Positions 19,336-29,154 of a DNA stretch of 64,000 bases are shown piece by piece. Positions within the stretch are counted from its first letter, which is position 1, and each line of letters starts with the position of its first letter. Under the pieces are notes generated by a model. The model saw nothing but the letters and a program-made list of their open reading frames with translations. It had not been told where the DNA came from and did no database searches. Both the position numbers and the translations under genes were made by a program. The stretch spans positions 39,828,208-39,892,207 of the forward strand of contig OX463806.1 of NCBI GenBank assembly GCA_949825045.1, written 5' to 3'. Source of the DNA: Argyresthia goedartella. Taxonomy: Eukaryota > Arthropoda > Insecta > Lepidoptera > Argyresthiidae.

Positions 19336-19821
19336 TTAGTTTTTTTTATTATTTACATAAATTCCCAAACCATCACCACGCTCTTTGAGACATAATCCTT
19401 TTCCTATACACAGTGTTTCCATTTTCTTGTTATGTCGTTTTAATTCTTTCAAGCGTTCCTTAGCGCATTTAATAGCATTAACTGCTTTAGCAATGCCAGC
19501 TGCCCCTCCAGCCAAACCACCAGCAGCAGACAGTCCAGCAAATATCGGTATCAATGGCAAGAATCCTCCAACTTTTGGGATAGGTATCACACGCGGGGTA
19601 ATCACAGACTCATCTGAATCTGAACCCAATTCTTTAACAACAGCCATGGCGAGTTCGATAGCTGCCTTTTTGCATTGAGGTTTAAATTTTTTTATATGCT
19701 TTTTTGTAATTGAAACTATATTTTTAAAAGTTTTTTTCATTCCAGTGCCTTTTTTGATATTATTTTTGTCATTTTTATTAATACATTTTTTTTGATTTGT
19801 TTTTGATTTTTGCATCACCAT
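19336..19821 (-). CDS. Polinton pVI-like basic/amphipathic virion protein
   Basis: 161 residues. A very Lys-rich N-terminus (residues 1-50) is followed by RVIPIPKVGGFLPLIPIFAG and a Gly/Ala-rich hydrophobic stretch (about 85-110), then a charged helix and LCIGKGLCLK. This layout is shared by a conserved insect Polinton protein comparable to adenovirus internal proteins that bind DNA and disrupt membranes. It lies directly upstream of the protease, a likely substrate relationship. The role is inferred from composition and position. Confidence 0.65.
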   Translation of the reverse strand: MVMQKSKTNQKKCINKNDKNNIKKGTGMKKTFKNIVSITKKHIKKFKPQCKKAAIELAMAVVKELGSDSDESVITPRVIPIPKVGGFLPLIPIFAGLSAAGGLAGGAAGIAKAVNAIKCAKERLKELKRHNKKMETLCIGKGLCLKERGDGLGIYVNNKKN

Positions 19822-19926
19822 TGTAATCTAAACGAATTGTAAAATACTATTTATAAAAATTGTATGAAAAGATGTTTCTTTTCGAAGAGGTATTATCAGA
19901 ATGAGAATGTAACTTGTATATTTTGC

Positions 19927-20865
19927 TTATAAAACTTTTGATTTATCTATCCAACAGTTTTCATTAGAAGGCAAACCTAACCATTTTACGAATAGCTTAT
20001 TTCCATTCTTTTTTATGACTTTTTCAACAAGATAAATATCAGGATGTCTAGTTTTTTGTAATTCTTGAATATAGAACGATCCTAATATAGGATTTTTTTT
20101 AGCATCTTCTAGGAGATAAGTGACAGGGTCTGTGTTCTGGATTTTTATAATTTTAAATATTTCTGTCGACCAATTTGGTGTATACCCTTTTTCAAAAGTT
20201 CCTTTATACTTACTTATACGCACATAATCTCCAAACTTAAGTATAGTTTTATTTTGTATGAACCTTTTATCTAAACGTATATTATTTTTATATTTTTGCA
20301 ATATCTGTTCTTTATGACTTGCATTTACTTGATTGGGTTTCAAACCTATTGTTCTATGCATTCTGCCATTATACATTTCTATTAATTTTGAAAGAATATC
20401 ATGACTAAACCAAACATAGTTTCCTTTTAAACTAAAATATCTATACATAATACCTTTAAAGGTTCTAATAAATCTTTCTACTACAGAAGCTTTCTTAGTA
20501 GAATATGTTGAGTAATGATTTATATTATAATGATTGAACAATGTTTTAAGTTTCTTGTTGTAAAATTCAGTTCCTAAATCAGTTTGCAAATTTTTAGGAA
20601 TACGATTTTTACTAAATAAATGTTGGAATGCTTTAAATGTTTGTTCCATATTCTTTTGTTTTAAAGGATATACCCAAGCATACTTTGAAAAGACATCAAT
20701 AACAGCCAATATGTATTTGAAATTAGAATTTTCTCTAGAAATAGATTGCATGTCGATTAGATCAGCTTGCCATAAATCATCAATGTCTTTCATCACAACA
20801 TGTCTTCTTGGAAAATTTTTTCTTGCTTGCTTATGTATTTCTTTCACTACAATTTCTTTACTCAT
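19927..20865 (-). CDS. Polinton integrase with C-terminal chromodomain-like module
   Basis: 312 residues, retrovirus-type (rve) integrase that joins the linear element to host DNA. The catalytic triad is visible: Asp in WQADLIDMQ (about residue 34), Asp in LQTDLGTEFYN (about 95), Glu in ASVVERFIRTFK (about 128). The C-terminus, YLVEKVIKKNGNKLFVKWLG then ENCWI, is chromodomain-like, suggesting targeting to particular chromatin. The ATG overlaps the end of the upstream coiled-coil gene by four bases. All triad residues are intact. Confidence 0.95.
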   Translation of the reverse strand: MSKEIVVKEIHKQARKNFPRRHVVMKDIDDLWQADLIDMQSISRENSNFKYILAVIDVFSKYAWVYPLKQKNMEQTFKAFQHLFSKNRIPKNLQTDLGTEFYNKKLKTLFNHYNINHYSTYSTKKASVVERFIRTFKGIMYRYFSLKGNYVWFSHDILSKLIEMYNGRMHRTIGLKPNQVNASHKEQILQKYKNNIRLDKRFIQNKTILKFGDYVRISKYKGTFEKGYTPNWSTEIFKIIKIQNTDPVTYLLEDAKKNPILGSFYIQELQKTRHPDIYLVEKVIKKNGNKLFVKWLGLPSNENCWIDKSKVL

Positions 20866-21152
20866 TTTTTTTTAATTTTCTGTTTCACTGACTCTATACT
20901 TTGTTTGATACTGTTGATTTCTGATCCAATTTGTGCCAGATTTTGGTTTATTGATTTGAGTTTAATTTCTAAGCTCTCTATATTCTTATCAACATATTGT
21001 TTGTTCACACAATCTCCAGCATCTACTGGATTTACAATATTTTTAAGGAGCTTATTTAAAGATCCATCAGTCATACTACAAATCAGATAATCTGAGTGAC
21101 TATCCATTTTCTGTCGTTTAAATACATGATGTCCAAACTTATCGATGTTCAT
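20862..21152 (-). CDS. Polinton small coiled-coil protein with tail-fibre-like motif
   Basis: 96 residues. After a short N-terminus (MNIDKFGHHVFKR) comes ILKN-type text IVNPVDAGDCVNKQYVDKNI, very like the N(P)-x-DAVNKxYVD motif at the start of phage and other virus fibre or spike proteins, and then a heptad-rich helix to a poly-Lys end. It is translated just before the integrase (4-base overlap). A trimeric virion spike or fibre stub is possible; this is inference from the motif. Confidence 0.7.
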   Translation of the reverse strand: MNIDKFGHHVFKRQKMDSHSDYLICSMTDGSLNKLLKNIVNPVDAGDCVNKQYVDKNIESLEIKLKSINQNLAQIGSEINSIKQSIESVKQKIKKK

Positions 21153-21202
21153 CGCTAGCCCGTCAGTAATAAACTAGTTTAATGAAAAAGTTTACGCTCT
21201 AT

Positions 21203-22024
21203 TTATTCTCTAATAATACCTGCTTCTTTTAATTCCTCTATTATAGAAATTATTTCATTATCATGATTGGTATTTCCTGCACTCTTTGAGGCAACTAAAA
21301 GTTTTAACCTATCAATAAGTTCATTAGGATTGTCCCAGTATACTAAATCAGTATTTGATTTATATTTTTTTAATATTGGTAAACTACCACCTTGTTGTAC
21401 TTTTTTTGTTTCAGTTTCAAGAAATAAAGGCTTAATTATTTTTGAATATTTTATTCCTGAATTACCTTGTATTTGTCCTGATGGAATAAATCCTCTTCTA
21501 TGTGCATTAGTAGCAATTAAAATATCTTTATATAGTAACCTATCTTGTTCTGTGATCAAATCTATCTTAGGTTTATTTTCAAACAACAACTCTGATAGAC
21601 CTGGAGTAATGACATAGCTTTTATCTTTAATACTAAACACTGAACTATCTTCAGTTTTCTTTATTACGATGGGAACGTTTCCTATTAGTACTTTGCCTCC
21701 TTCGTTTCTTATACCATAAGTAATGTTTTTATTCCTTTCATCATGGAAAATACTATCATCTAATTCATCTTCAGTATGCATACTAGTGTCACTTGTACAT
21801 GAGCTAAAGTAATCATCATTATTCTCATTGGAAGCTTCCATTTGATTGTTTTTATTCTCTTCGTTTTTATGTATCGAGACTATCGACTCTAACGGATCAG
21901 TAATGGGTTTTAATATCTTACGTTGTTTACGTTCTGAAATATCTTCTTCCTCTTTCAGTATTTTTAATTTATTTTTAATATTCCTTACTGATTTTATTAT
22001 TTGTTTTTTTATATCTACATCCAT
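21203..22024 (-). CDS. Polinton conserved protein of unknown function
   Basis: 273 residues. The N-terminal third is a charged helix and an acidic low-complexity linker. The C-terminal part has YGIRNEGGKVLIGN, TPGLSELLFEN, DILIATNAHRRGF and VYWDNPNELIDRLKLLVASK ending NEIISIIEELKEAGII. This combination recurs in many uncharacterised proteins of animal Polinton-like elements, and I recall it as a domain of unknown function. Its position between ATPase and integrase is shared by other insect Polintons as I remember them. Role unknown. Confidence 0.75.
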   Translation of the reverse strand: MDVDIKKQIIKSVRNIKNKLKILKEEEDISERKQRKILKPITDPLESIVSIHKNEENKNNQMEASNENNDDYFSSCTSDTSMHTEDELDDSIFHDERNKNITYGIRNEGGKVLIGNVPIVIKKTEDSSVFSIKDKSYVITPGLSELLFENKPKIDLITEQDRLLYKDILIATNAHRRGFIPSGQIQGNSGIKYSKIIKPLFLETETKKVQQGGSLPILKKYKSNTDLVYWDNPNELIDRLKLLVASKSAGNTNHDNEIISIIEELKEAGIIRE

Positions 22025-22116
22025 TTTAAAGTACTAATAATTGTACACTTCTGTTCGTTCTTATAGCTTGCACTATAGTGGTATTTTTTTTCTAATGACA
22101 GTAATATATAATCCTT

Positions 22117-22821
22117 TTATTCTAATTTAATAAATATATCAAAATATTTCCTGTACCTTCCCTTATCTAGCTCACAATCTTTGTTAATTATTAAACATGC
22201 GTATTTTTCTTTCCATATATCAGTAGCCATTGATTTAAATCTATGCCAACTCATATCAGAATTGACATGCTCATCATAAATATGTTTTAAATTTACATCA
22301 TCTTGTTTGAAGATAACTAATAAATTAGCATTATCTCGAATCAACTGCTTAGGTATTTTTGAGTAAGTTTGCGATAAATAAAAACAATCAATTTTTTTAT
22401 GTCGACCCATGGAAAAATAATTACGTATATCACTCTGATTTTCACAGACTACATCATCAAAAATAAATATTGATTTTGTCAAAGCATCGTGGGGTGGAAT
22501 AACATTTTTTTCATCTTGGAACAGGAACAATTTAATTTCTGGAATGTATCTTATCACTTCCTCTAAAAATAGATATTTTGGCTGGAAAGCTGTTTTCGAA
22601 TAAAGATAAATGTTATGAAATTTTAACCCATTTTCATTTAATAACAAACTTATCATTACATTTGTTTTTCCACAATTCGATGGCCCGCATATTATGCAGC
22701 GAATGGAATTTGGTAAAAGAATGCTATGTCTAAAAGTGTTAGTATTTTTATCAACTTTTATTTCACAAATATTTAAAGAAACGGGTTGTTTGATTAACTT
22801 CATTTTAGTTTCTGATGACAT
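22117..22821 (-). CDS. Polinton genome-packaging ATPase (A32/FtsK-HerA type)
   Basis: 234 residues. Walker A is IICGPSNCGKTNVM (about residues 40-50), Walker B is SIFIFDDVV (about 120). YLSQTYSKIPKQLIRDNAN afterwards matches the sensor region of A32-like packaging ATPases. It would pump DNA into the capsid. Open and full length. Confidence 0.93.
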   Translation of the reverse strand: MSSETKMKLIKQPVSLNICEIKVDKNTNTFRHSILLPNSIRCIICGPSNCGKTNVMISLLLNENGLKFHNIYLYSKTAFQPKYLFLEEVIRYIPEIKLFLFQDEKNVIPPHDALTKSIFIFDDVVCENQSDIRNYFSMGRHKKIDCFYLSQTYSKIPKQLIRDNANLLVIFKQDDVNLKHIYDEHVNSDMSWHRFKSMATDIWKEKYACLIINKDCELDKGRYRKYFDIFIKLE

Positions 22822-22940
22822 AATGAGCTATTAATACATTAAATAGCATGTGTATTTATTGTTTGCATAAGAATAGATTTCATATAGTATACCAGGATCA
22901 TAGCAAATGAAGATCTTTAGTCCATGCCTACCCCTCTTAG

Positions 22941-22986
22941 GTGAAAAGGTTCAAGCATATGTATGTATGTATGTATGTATGTATAT
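22941..22986. repeat. TATG microsatellite
   Basis: About six perfect TATG units near 22961-22984, between the ATPase gene and the plus-strand gene. Confidence 0.85.
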
Positions 22987-23277
22987 TATTATGTTATTGA
23001 ATACTTATAAAAGTTTGATTAGTTTCTGAAATTCCTAGAAAATGTATCCGTTTTAAGTTTCATCTTTACTTACGTCAGCAGATCTCCTTTTATATTAACA
23101 AAACCTAAACAACCCTCCCTTCCCCTCGCTCAGTCTATACTCATCACAAGCAGTTTATTTTATATCAGTGTATATTTAACCTAATCAGTGTGCACATCTA
23201 AGTGTCTTAGAGCTCTGAGGGATTACTTCCAGTCTCAAGGATCTAATAAACTATTCAAGCAACTTTATTATTTACAA

Positions 23278-23371
23278 GTGAGTACCTATTTTACATGTCT
23301 GTTTAAAAATAATATTATACTTCAAATCATTGCTGCAGTAAGTTTTAAAAAACATGTGAATGTTGTTTCAG
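23278..23371 (+). other. Predicted 5'-UTR intron of the plus-strand Polinton gene
   Basis: Starts GTGAGTACC after TTTACAA and ends TTGTTTCAG three bases before the ATG at 23374. Good consensus at both ends; an in-frame upstream start at 23188 is therefore unlikely to be used. Confidence 0.65.
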
Positions 23372-23373
23372 AA

Positions 23374-23772
23374 ATGTCGGAGAACTCTGTCTTCAACTAC
23401 TACAATGTTAGCCCCCCAGCTGTGGACCCTAGTTTGATTGATGAGTTCGGTGTTGGGGGTGAAGGTCAAGATGTAAACGCTTGGCTAGATAAAGCTGAAA
23501 ATAGGAGGATAGCATGGTTGGAATCCAAGAAGAAGGAAAAAACCATTGCCCCTAAAAAAAGGAAACTGAATGATGCTTCCTTTATTAAAAAAGAAAATGC
23601 TTCGGGATCATGTGTTATAAAAATTGAAATCGAGGCACTAGACGAGCGAAATAAGAATAGAAATGTTGTTGTGCAATATGTGGTAAAAAATTTATATGAG
23701 GATGTACTCGAAGAGACTGAGAATTTAATTAGAAAAATTTCAAAAAAAATATGTGATAATAGTGATAATTAA
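23374..23772 (+). CDS. Polinton plus-strand accessory protein
   Basis: 132 residues from the ATG just after the predicted splice acceptor. The N-terminus is Ser/Pro/Asp-rich (NVSPPAVDPSLIDEFGVG), then DVNAWLDKAENRRIAWLESK, a basic PKKRK stretch that looks like a nuclear signal, and a C-terminal segment IKIEIEALDERNKNRNV. It is the only Polinton gene on the plus strand, convergent with PolB. I do not recognise the family; a nuclear regulatory or DNA-binding role is possible. Confidence 0.7.
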   Translation: MSENSVFNYYNVSPPAVDPSLIDEFGVGGEGQDVNAWLDKAENRRIAWLESKKKEKTIAPKKRKLNDASFIKKENASGSCVIKIEIEALDERNKNRNVVVQYVVKNLYEDVLEETENLIRKISKKICDNSDN

Positions 23773-24342
23773 TATCAATAAGTAGTTTTTGTTATTTATG
23801 TTAGCTATCTCACCTTATTCTAGTATACGATGACTTCATACTATTTTATCTAATAAATATATCCCATGTAAATGTAAATGTGAATAAATTGATATTTAAA
23901 AGTTTGTGTTTAATTTATTTAATGAGATTTTAACTAGGATAGATAAAAACTTCAGTAGATAAAAATTTACAAAGTAGAGCTTGTCTCAGCTCAAATGACA
24001 TGCCTCTCCACTTTAAACTCCATCTGCTTGTATGAGAAATGAGGTGGTGCGTCATTTGAGATAAGACAAGCTCTACATTGTTAAGGAACTGGAGGGTTTC
24101 AATAAATGATACAAACAATAAGGTTAAACAATATTATTTTATTGGAATAAGCGAGTAAATATCAACAGTACATGGAGCAAATTATATTAACTACAAATAC
24201 ATAAAACCTCATTTGGTTATTTTTACAAAGTTAAACCGCAAAATTTAACAACATTATATCTAAAGTGATGATTCCACTTTAGATATAACATGGTTAAATT
24301 TTGTTTATTTTTTTTAATTAATTTACAACAGCAGGTTATTTC
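23773..24342. other. Convergent 3' region between two Polinton genes, with two hairpins
   Basis: No gene. Arm 23974-24000 pairs with 24050-24076 (27 bp, few mismatches), and 24255-24267 pairs perfectly with 24275-24287 (13 bp, 7-base loop). AATAAA words lie on both strands. Probably the transcription end region for both genes. Confidence 0.6.
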
Positions 24343-27300
24343 TTAAAATATAGTGGAATAATGTCCCCAGGGCAATGTTTTAAAACTTCCATTTAATATC
24401 TGTCTTTTATCATCATTTGCATTTAAAACAACCTTATTTACTTTTTGTGTATAGACACAGTGATTTTTAGATCGTATAAAATACATTGAATCTTTAAATT
24501 CTATGTTTTTAAATAAAGCATCCTTATATTTATTAATATCCAATTTTTTTACAACACATTTTTTCACACCCTTGGCTTTCTTAACTGAACAGTTTTTATT
24601 TGTCTCTATACAATACAACTTGGCTCTTAAGCCCACAAATTCTGAAATAACATCCCCACTCATCTCATCTTTAAAATATCCTGGAATTTGTTTATTTAAA
24701 CATGGCATATTGTACACATTGTCACACTTAAAATTACTAGTATCAAAATATTTAATATGTTTTTTCATGTCTTCATAAATATCCTCTGTATTTATAAGAT
24801 ACAGAAGGCTATCTGTATCTGTGTAACATAGTTGGATGTTCTTGTCATAAATTTTTTTCATTACTGAGTAATGAAAATTATATAAATGTGTTTTTGCTAG
24901 ATCTAATATACTAAAACCTACATAAATTGGTTTATCCAGAATGACTTTTGAGGGCTCCATCTGTATGACTACCAAATCTTTTGAAATAATGGCCAAATTT
25001 TTAAAATTAGGAGCGCTTATATATTTTTCAGCACCAATATATTTGTTTGTTTTATTTGATGAATCAGACCAAATGTTTATCAGTTTCACATCTACCTGCT
25101 TTCTCTTATTCTCTATAGTCTTACCAAAAATTGAGTTATTTTGTTTCTTGAAAAAATTTTTTTCGAATTCAGACTTTGCGTTTTGTCTTAGAGTTGTATT
25201 GAGAGTTATATAAGGTTCTAAAAATGCTCTTTGATCAAATGAAAGAACTCTATGAATTTTAAGTAATTGTAAGCCATGTTCTAAGCATTTTTGTAAATGT
25301 ACATAATGAATCACATACTTATATTTATCAAATAAATTGGATACTAATTTTATATTTTTACCAAGGGGAAATGGAACCTTTAATTGTTCTGCAGCAAACG
25401 GTAGATCTGCATGATTGTCATGAATTTCAGAAGGATAATGTAAATCTACTTCAAGAATGAAACCTGTATCACTATGAGAACTTATCGTCATGACATTAAA
25501 ATTGATCAATTCATTTTCTTTTAAAAATCTAAAATTTCCGGTGGGTAATTTTGACATCATCACATATCCATATAAATTAACACAGTCAAAATACATTAAA
25601 TAATTTGAAGATATGTTAGGTTTATAATCGGATAAATATTTATTATTCGCTTTTGCATACCGTCGTGAGCATTGAGCTAAACCCCCTCTGATACCTTTTT
25701 CAAACATTTGATAGATTTCAACATCTGATATTAAGTCTAACTCAACACCTGTATAAAGCTGCATAGCATCCCAACTTAAAGATGGTGAAGAAACATAGTG
25801 ACAAGGGTCTAGATTGTAATGATTAAGACTCATAAATCTAAATTTTTCAAATACGTCAGAAAGTAATAAAACATCACATTTCAAGTAAAAATCTGTATAG
25901 TCTCCAAGAGTTTTCATTCCAAATGTTTCCCAAACATTCATAGCATGATTATAATCATCATTGGTAATAATCTCAGAAGTGAGTTTGTTATAAAATTTGT
26001 TTCTGTCTGGTAATGTGGTCTCATTATATCTATCCCACGAATCTACATAGTCATAGCAAAAGACACCTTTTCTCCGAGCTAAATTAAACATCTTTTCATC
26101 TTCATAAAATGACTTTAAGTTAATGAAGTCTTCGGTTTCAAGTGTTTTAATGAGATTATCTAAACTTGAATCCAAAAAATTTAAAGAATCAACAAATTTC
26201 AGCTGAGCAGTATGTTGTCTGTCAAGTGGGATAAACTTTGTAAAGGAAATATATTTTTCTTTGTTTTTTGGTAATAGTTTAATGCGACCACATATTTTAG
26301 ATAGCTCTACAATAAATAGATGACAATCGTAACCAGAAAGGTTATGGAAAATTATTGGAATGAATGGACAAGTCTTACAATTTAAATTGCATGAATTGTG
26401 TGCAGGTCCTCTAAATTTCCCAGTAAAGTGATCATGATCTAGAACTTTTGTATCTTCGAGAGAAAATGATTTTTTACATATATGACAGTTAGTTGTATTT
26501 TCCACTCTTAATTTTTCTTCTTCTGTTAAGGGAGTCATTTCTCTTTGTACAGATAATATTTTATGTAAACGAAGCAAATCCTTGCAAATTGACTCACAAA
26601 ACTTTTGAGAACAGTTGGAACCCCTGTAGGAAACATAATCATTTAACTCTGGATTAGACTTACAACAAATGAAATAACCGAAACAAGTTGCTTCGTGTAC
26701 CTGCACATTCTCTACATGAGTGGATTTATGTTTATCTGAATACTCGCGGAGTAAACTCTCGAAGTCACCATATATCACTATTGGAATCCTTTGTGTTCTT
26801 TCATAATTTGAAAAACCTGTTTTGCTGCCTTCCTCAGGAAGAACAGTCTGTATCCCTGCACAATTATGACTTGCTAACTTCTCTTCTGTACTAAAGTACA
26901 TGAAGCATTCATCACAAAGATGAATTCGTGATTTGTGTTTCGTGAGTTGGTTGTGTAAGAGCTTTCCCATATCTTTAATTAAACAGAAATGATTTTTCGA
27001 TTTACAACTGATAAATAACAAATTCACATGCTCAACACGTCTTCGCAAAGTTTTGTATAGAGGACCTGTTATACTACCATGTTCATCTAATCCATAAATA
27101 TTGACACTCACTCCCGTATTATGTCTTTCAAACCATTTAATACATTTAAAGCTGGGGGGAAATGACATTCCTGAAGTGTTAAAAAAGTTAGAGAAATGAG
27201 GGTAAGATGAAAGTCTATTGGGATTATTTTTTGCAGGATATAAATGTGCTACAATGCTCCACAAAAAACAGTACTCATCATTATTTTTTATATTTAGACA

Positions 27301-27846
27301 AGACTTTGTGTTTTGAATACTTTTCGGAAGTGGTATGTACGATCCTGCTTTCAACGGACTAAATTTCGCAATGTTTATCTCCAAATGACTTACTGACTCT
27401 ATAGTCCACCCCGACTCTGCGTGTTCAAACTCTAAGCACTTCATTAGCAAAAGGTTTGATAAATCATGGTATAAAACGGAAATATCAGTACTTTGCAATA
27501 CCATGGTATATTTTGTGTTAAATGATTTTAAAGATTGAGTGTTATCTTTAGGTAGATTATATGTAATAAAAAGTTCTATGTTTACTTTTAACGATCGATG
27601 TTTTCTTAGAAGGGTGCTTATAAGATTACTAACGGTAGAATAGTTATCTGACAAAAAAAAATCAGGTACAAGATATTCTTTTTCAGGATTGACTCTATAA
27701 CTGATTATTCTATTTCTAAACGCTGTTGCTATTATTTTAACATTGCTTAACTCAGTTCGTATCAAACAGTTAGATTTGTGAATGCTACTTTTCTTGTGAG
27801 AAGATAATCGTGAGACATATGCTTGACATTCTTGACAATAAACCAT
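24343..27846 (-). CDS. Polinton protein-primed family B DNA polymerase (pPolB)
   Basis: 1167 residues, full length. An N-terminal zinc-finger-like segment (CQECQAYVSRLSSHKKSSIH), a second finger IHLCDECFMYFS, then the 3'-5' exonuclease blocks: Exo I IYGDFES (about 358), Exo II FHNLSGYDCHLF (about 500), Exo III YLKCDVLLLSDVFE (about 655). Polymerase motif A is YFDCVNLYGYVM (about 752), motif B KKQNNSIFGKTIEN (about 900), motif C CYTDTDSLLY (about 1010). A CHICKKSF..DHDHFTG zinc/HNH-like insert lies about 450. It replicates the linear element from a terminal protein. All catalytic residues are present. Confidence 0.97.
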   Translation of the reverse strand: MVYCQECQAYVSRLSSHKKSSIHKSNCLIRTELSNVKIIATAFRNRIISYRVNPEKEYLVPDFFLSDNYSTVSNLISTLLRKHRSLKVNIELFITYNLPKDNTQSLKSFNTKYTMVLQSTDISVLYHDLSNLLLMKCLEFEHAESGWTIESVSHLEINIAKFSPLKAGSYIPLPKSIQNTKSCLNIKNNDEYCFLWSIVAHLYPAKNNPNRLSSYPHFSNFFNTSGMSFPPSFKCIKWFERHNTGVSVNIYGLDEHGSITGPLYKTLRRRVEHVNLLFISCKSKNHFCLIKDMGKLLHNQLTKHKSRIHLCDECFMYFSTEEKLASHNCAGIQTVLPEEGSKTGFSNYERTQRIPIVIYGDFESLLREYSDKHKSTHVENVQVHEATCFGYFICCKSNPELNDYVSYRGSNCSQKFCESICKDLLRLHKILSVQREMTPLTEEEKLRVENTTNCHICKKSFSLEDTKVLDHDHFTGKFRGPAHNSCNLNCKTCPFIPIIFHNLSGYDCHLFIVELSKICGRIKLLPKNKEKYISFTKFIPLDRQHTAQLKFVDSLNFLDSSLDNLIKTLETEDFINLKSFYEDEKMFNLARRKGVFCYDYVDSWDRYNETTLPDRNKFYNKLTSEIITNDDYNHAMNVWETFGMKTLGDYTDFYLKCDVLLLSDVFEKFRFMSLNHYNLDPCHYVSSPSLSWDAMQLYTGVELDLISDVEIYQMFEKGIRGGLAQCSRRYAKANNKYLSDYKPNISSNYLMYFDCVNLYGYVMMSKLPTGNFRFLKENELINFNVMTISSHSDTGFILEVDLHYPSEIHDNHADLPFAAEQLKVPFPLGKNIKLVSNLFDKYKYVIHYVHLQKCLEHGLQLLKIHRVLSFDQRAFLEPYITLNTTLRQNAKSEFEKNFFKKQNNSIFGKTIENKRKQVDVKLINIWSDSSNKTNKYIGAEKYISAPNFKNLAIISKDLVVIQMEPSKVILDKPIYVGFSILDLAKTHLYNFHYSVMKKIYDKNIQLCYTDTDSLLYLINTEDIYEDMKKHIKYFDTSNFKCDNVYNMPCLNKQIPGYFKDEMSGDVISEFVGLRAKLYCIETNKNCSVKKAKGVKKCVVKKLDINKYKDALFKNIEFKDSMYFIRSKNHCVYTQKVNKVVLNANDDKRQILNGSFKTLPWGHYSTIF

Positions 27847-28080
27847 TTTTATCTGTAGGTAAGAGAATTATCTATTTAATCAAATACTGCTGTTGTAAAA
27901 GATTAGTAAAATATCAAATTATGTGAACGATGAAAAAATTATAACAATGACTTGTATTGATTACATGAATTTTTATGTTAATAAGTTGCTAAAAATATTA
28001 AGATTTAAAAAAACAAAGGATAAATGACAGACGGAGGCTGATTCTTACGCTTGCGATATTCGGATATCGACAGCCTTGCA
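27847..28080. other. Polinton spacer
   Basis: AT-rich, no gene; probably the PolB promoter side on the minus strand and the end of the spliced gene below. Confidence 0.4.
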
Positions 28081-28392
28081 TTACATAATATTCAAAGGAT
28101 AAATGACTGGTCTTACTCCCTTGAATTGCTCCTTACTATCAGTAACTACTTTTGAAATCGAATGCCATAGGGGAGCATCTCCATTTACATTCGTTTTCAT
28201 ATGTATCAAAGCCAATTTACATCTGTCCCGATCTCCTAACTTGCTTCCCTCTAACTCACGGCTGTTGTACACCCGTAGCTCCACATAATATTCGCCTCGA
28301 CGTGAAGGATCGGACTGGAATGAACACCCCGAGCCGGTGCGACGTGAAAGAAAGTTCTTGAGCGCTGATGCACGAATCGGCTCTAGCTCATC
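28081..28392 (-). CDS. Spliced Polinton-resident gene, exon 3
   Basis: Acceptor TTTACAG, then DELEPIRASALKNFLSRR, RRGEYYVELRVYNSREL and the C-terminus QFKGVRPVIYPLNIM before TAA (103 residues). Codon phase matches exon 2 exactly. Not recognised. The sequence is well conserved in character (hydrophobic/charged alternation, no decay), so it looks like a living gene or a recent capture. It ends just before PolB's start, on the same strand. Confidence 0.65.
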   Translation of the reverse strand, partial: DELEPIRASALKNFLSRRTGSGCSFQSDPSRRGEYYVELRVYNSRELEGSKLGDRDRCKLALIHMKTNVNGDAPLWHSISKVVTDSKEQFKGVRPVIYPLNIM

Positions 28393-28613
28393 CTGTAAAG
28401 ATGTGAAATAGGCATTCGCTATTATTTAAAAAAAATATATTTTACATTGTCAATGTAATTTCACTAGTAAAATATGCATGTCAATCAATTATTATTAGCA
28501 ATTATTTTAAAACTGTGAGTTAAGTTGGATTAAGATAAGAGGAAATTGTTTTTACGAAACATTTTTGGTATATCTTTAATCAAAAGTTAATCAAAGTAAT
28601 TACAAATAAAATT

Positions 28614-28690
28614 AGGGGCGGGGCTTGCGGTGCAGAAGTTGTGCGTCTGCCTACCATGCGAGGGATCGCGGATTCGAATCCCGGCTGGAT
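28614..28690 (+). repeat. tRNA-derived SINE-like sequence in the intron
   Basis: Contains a B-box-like GGATTCGAATCCC after TGCGTCTGCCTACCATGC, and resembles the copy at 29154-29235. No full cloverleaf, so it is SINE-like, not a tRNA gene. Confidence 0.6.
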
Positions 28691-28867
28691 AACTAAATAA
28701 AAAACAAACATCAGATCTTGAATGTTTACATGTTTGTGCTACAGATAAAAGTAAATAATGATTAAAAAATTAAAATAGACGAGCATAAAATATTATTCAA
28801 ACAAGATGCTACATTTAGTTTAAAACATGAGAAATGGTTGTTTAAATAAAATAATATTAAAGCTTAC

Positions 28868-29093
28868 CTCGGAATCTGGGAAGGTAGCAATTCTCTTCCG
28901 TTTCTTGGGCTGAGCACAAGGAATGGGCTCCTCATCCGACTCAGAACCGGCATCAGTTAGTGCTGGTGTTGGGATTGCCGCCGCTTTTTTCGCTTTAGGG
29001 GTTGAAGTTTTTTTCGCCTTCGCAGCAGGTTTTTTCTTCTGAACTTCGCTCCTGATCTCCTCGTCTACGTCAGAATCAAATGGGCTGGACCAC
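28868..29093 (-). CDS. Spliced Polinton-resident gene, exon 2
   Basis: 226 bp with acceptor TATTTTAG at its upstream side and donor GTAAGC downstream. It supplies the G of a split start codon, then encodes WSSPFDSDVDEEIRSEVQ, a Lys/Ala/Pro-rich stretch (KKKPAAKAKKTSTPKAKK), an acidic patch and the nuclear-signal-like KKRKRIATFPDSE. With the two bases from exon 1 it gives exactly 76 codons and ends in phase 0. Composition suggests a nuclear, DNA-associated protein. Confidence 0.62.
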
Positions 29094-29112
29094 CTAAAAT
29101 ATTAATAGAATG

Positions 29113-29153
<41 letters not shown>
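29113..29153 (+). repeat. A41 homopolymer
   Basis: 41 consecutive A directly before a SINE-like sequence. Its length may be an assembly estimate. Confidence 0.9.

Positions 29154-29154
<1 letters not shown>

Noticed and set aside
23188..23373. N-terminal extension of the Polinton plus-strand protein
   Set aside because: The stretch contains a good donor (23278) and acceptor (23371), so it is probably UTR and intron; the ATG at 23374 follows the acceptor.
28614..28690. tRNA gene
   Set aside because: A- and B-box-like words are present but no full cloverleaf, and related copies with body and tail exist; SINE-like instead. The same applies at 29154, 36276 and 48628.
29113..29153. Poly(A) tail of a processed retrocopy
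   Set aside because: No coding sequence lies just upstream on the plus strand; it more likely belongs to SINE or microsatellite growth.
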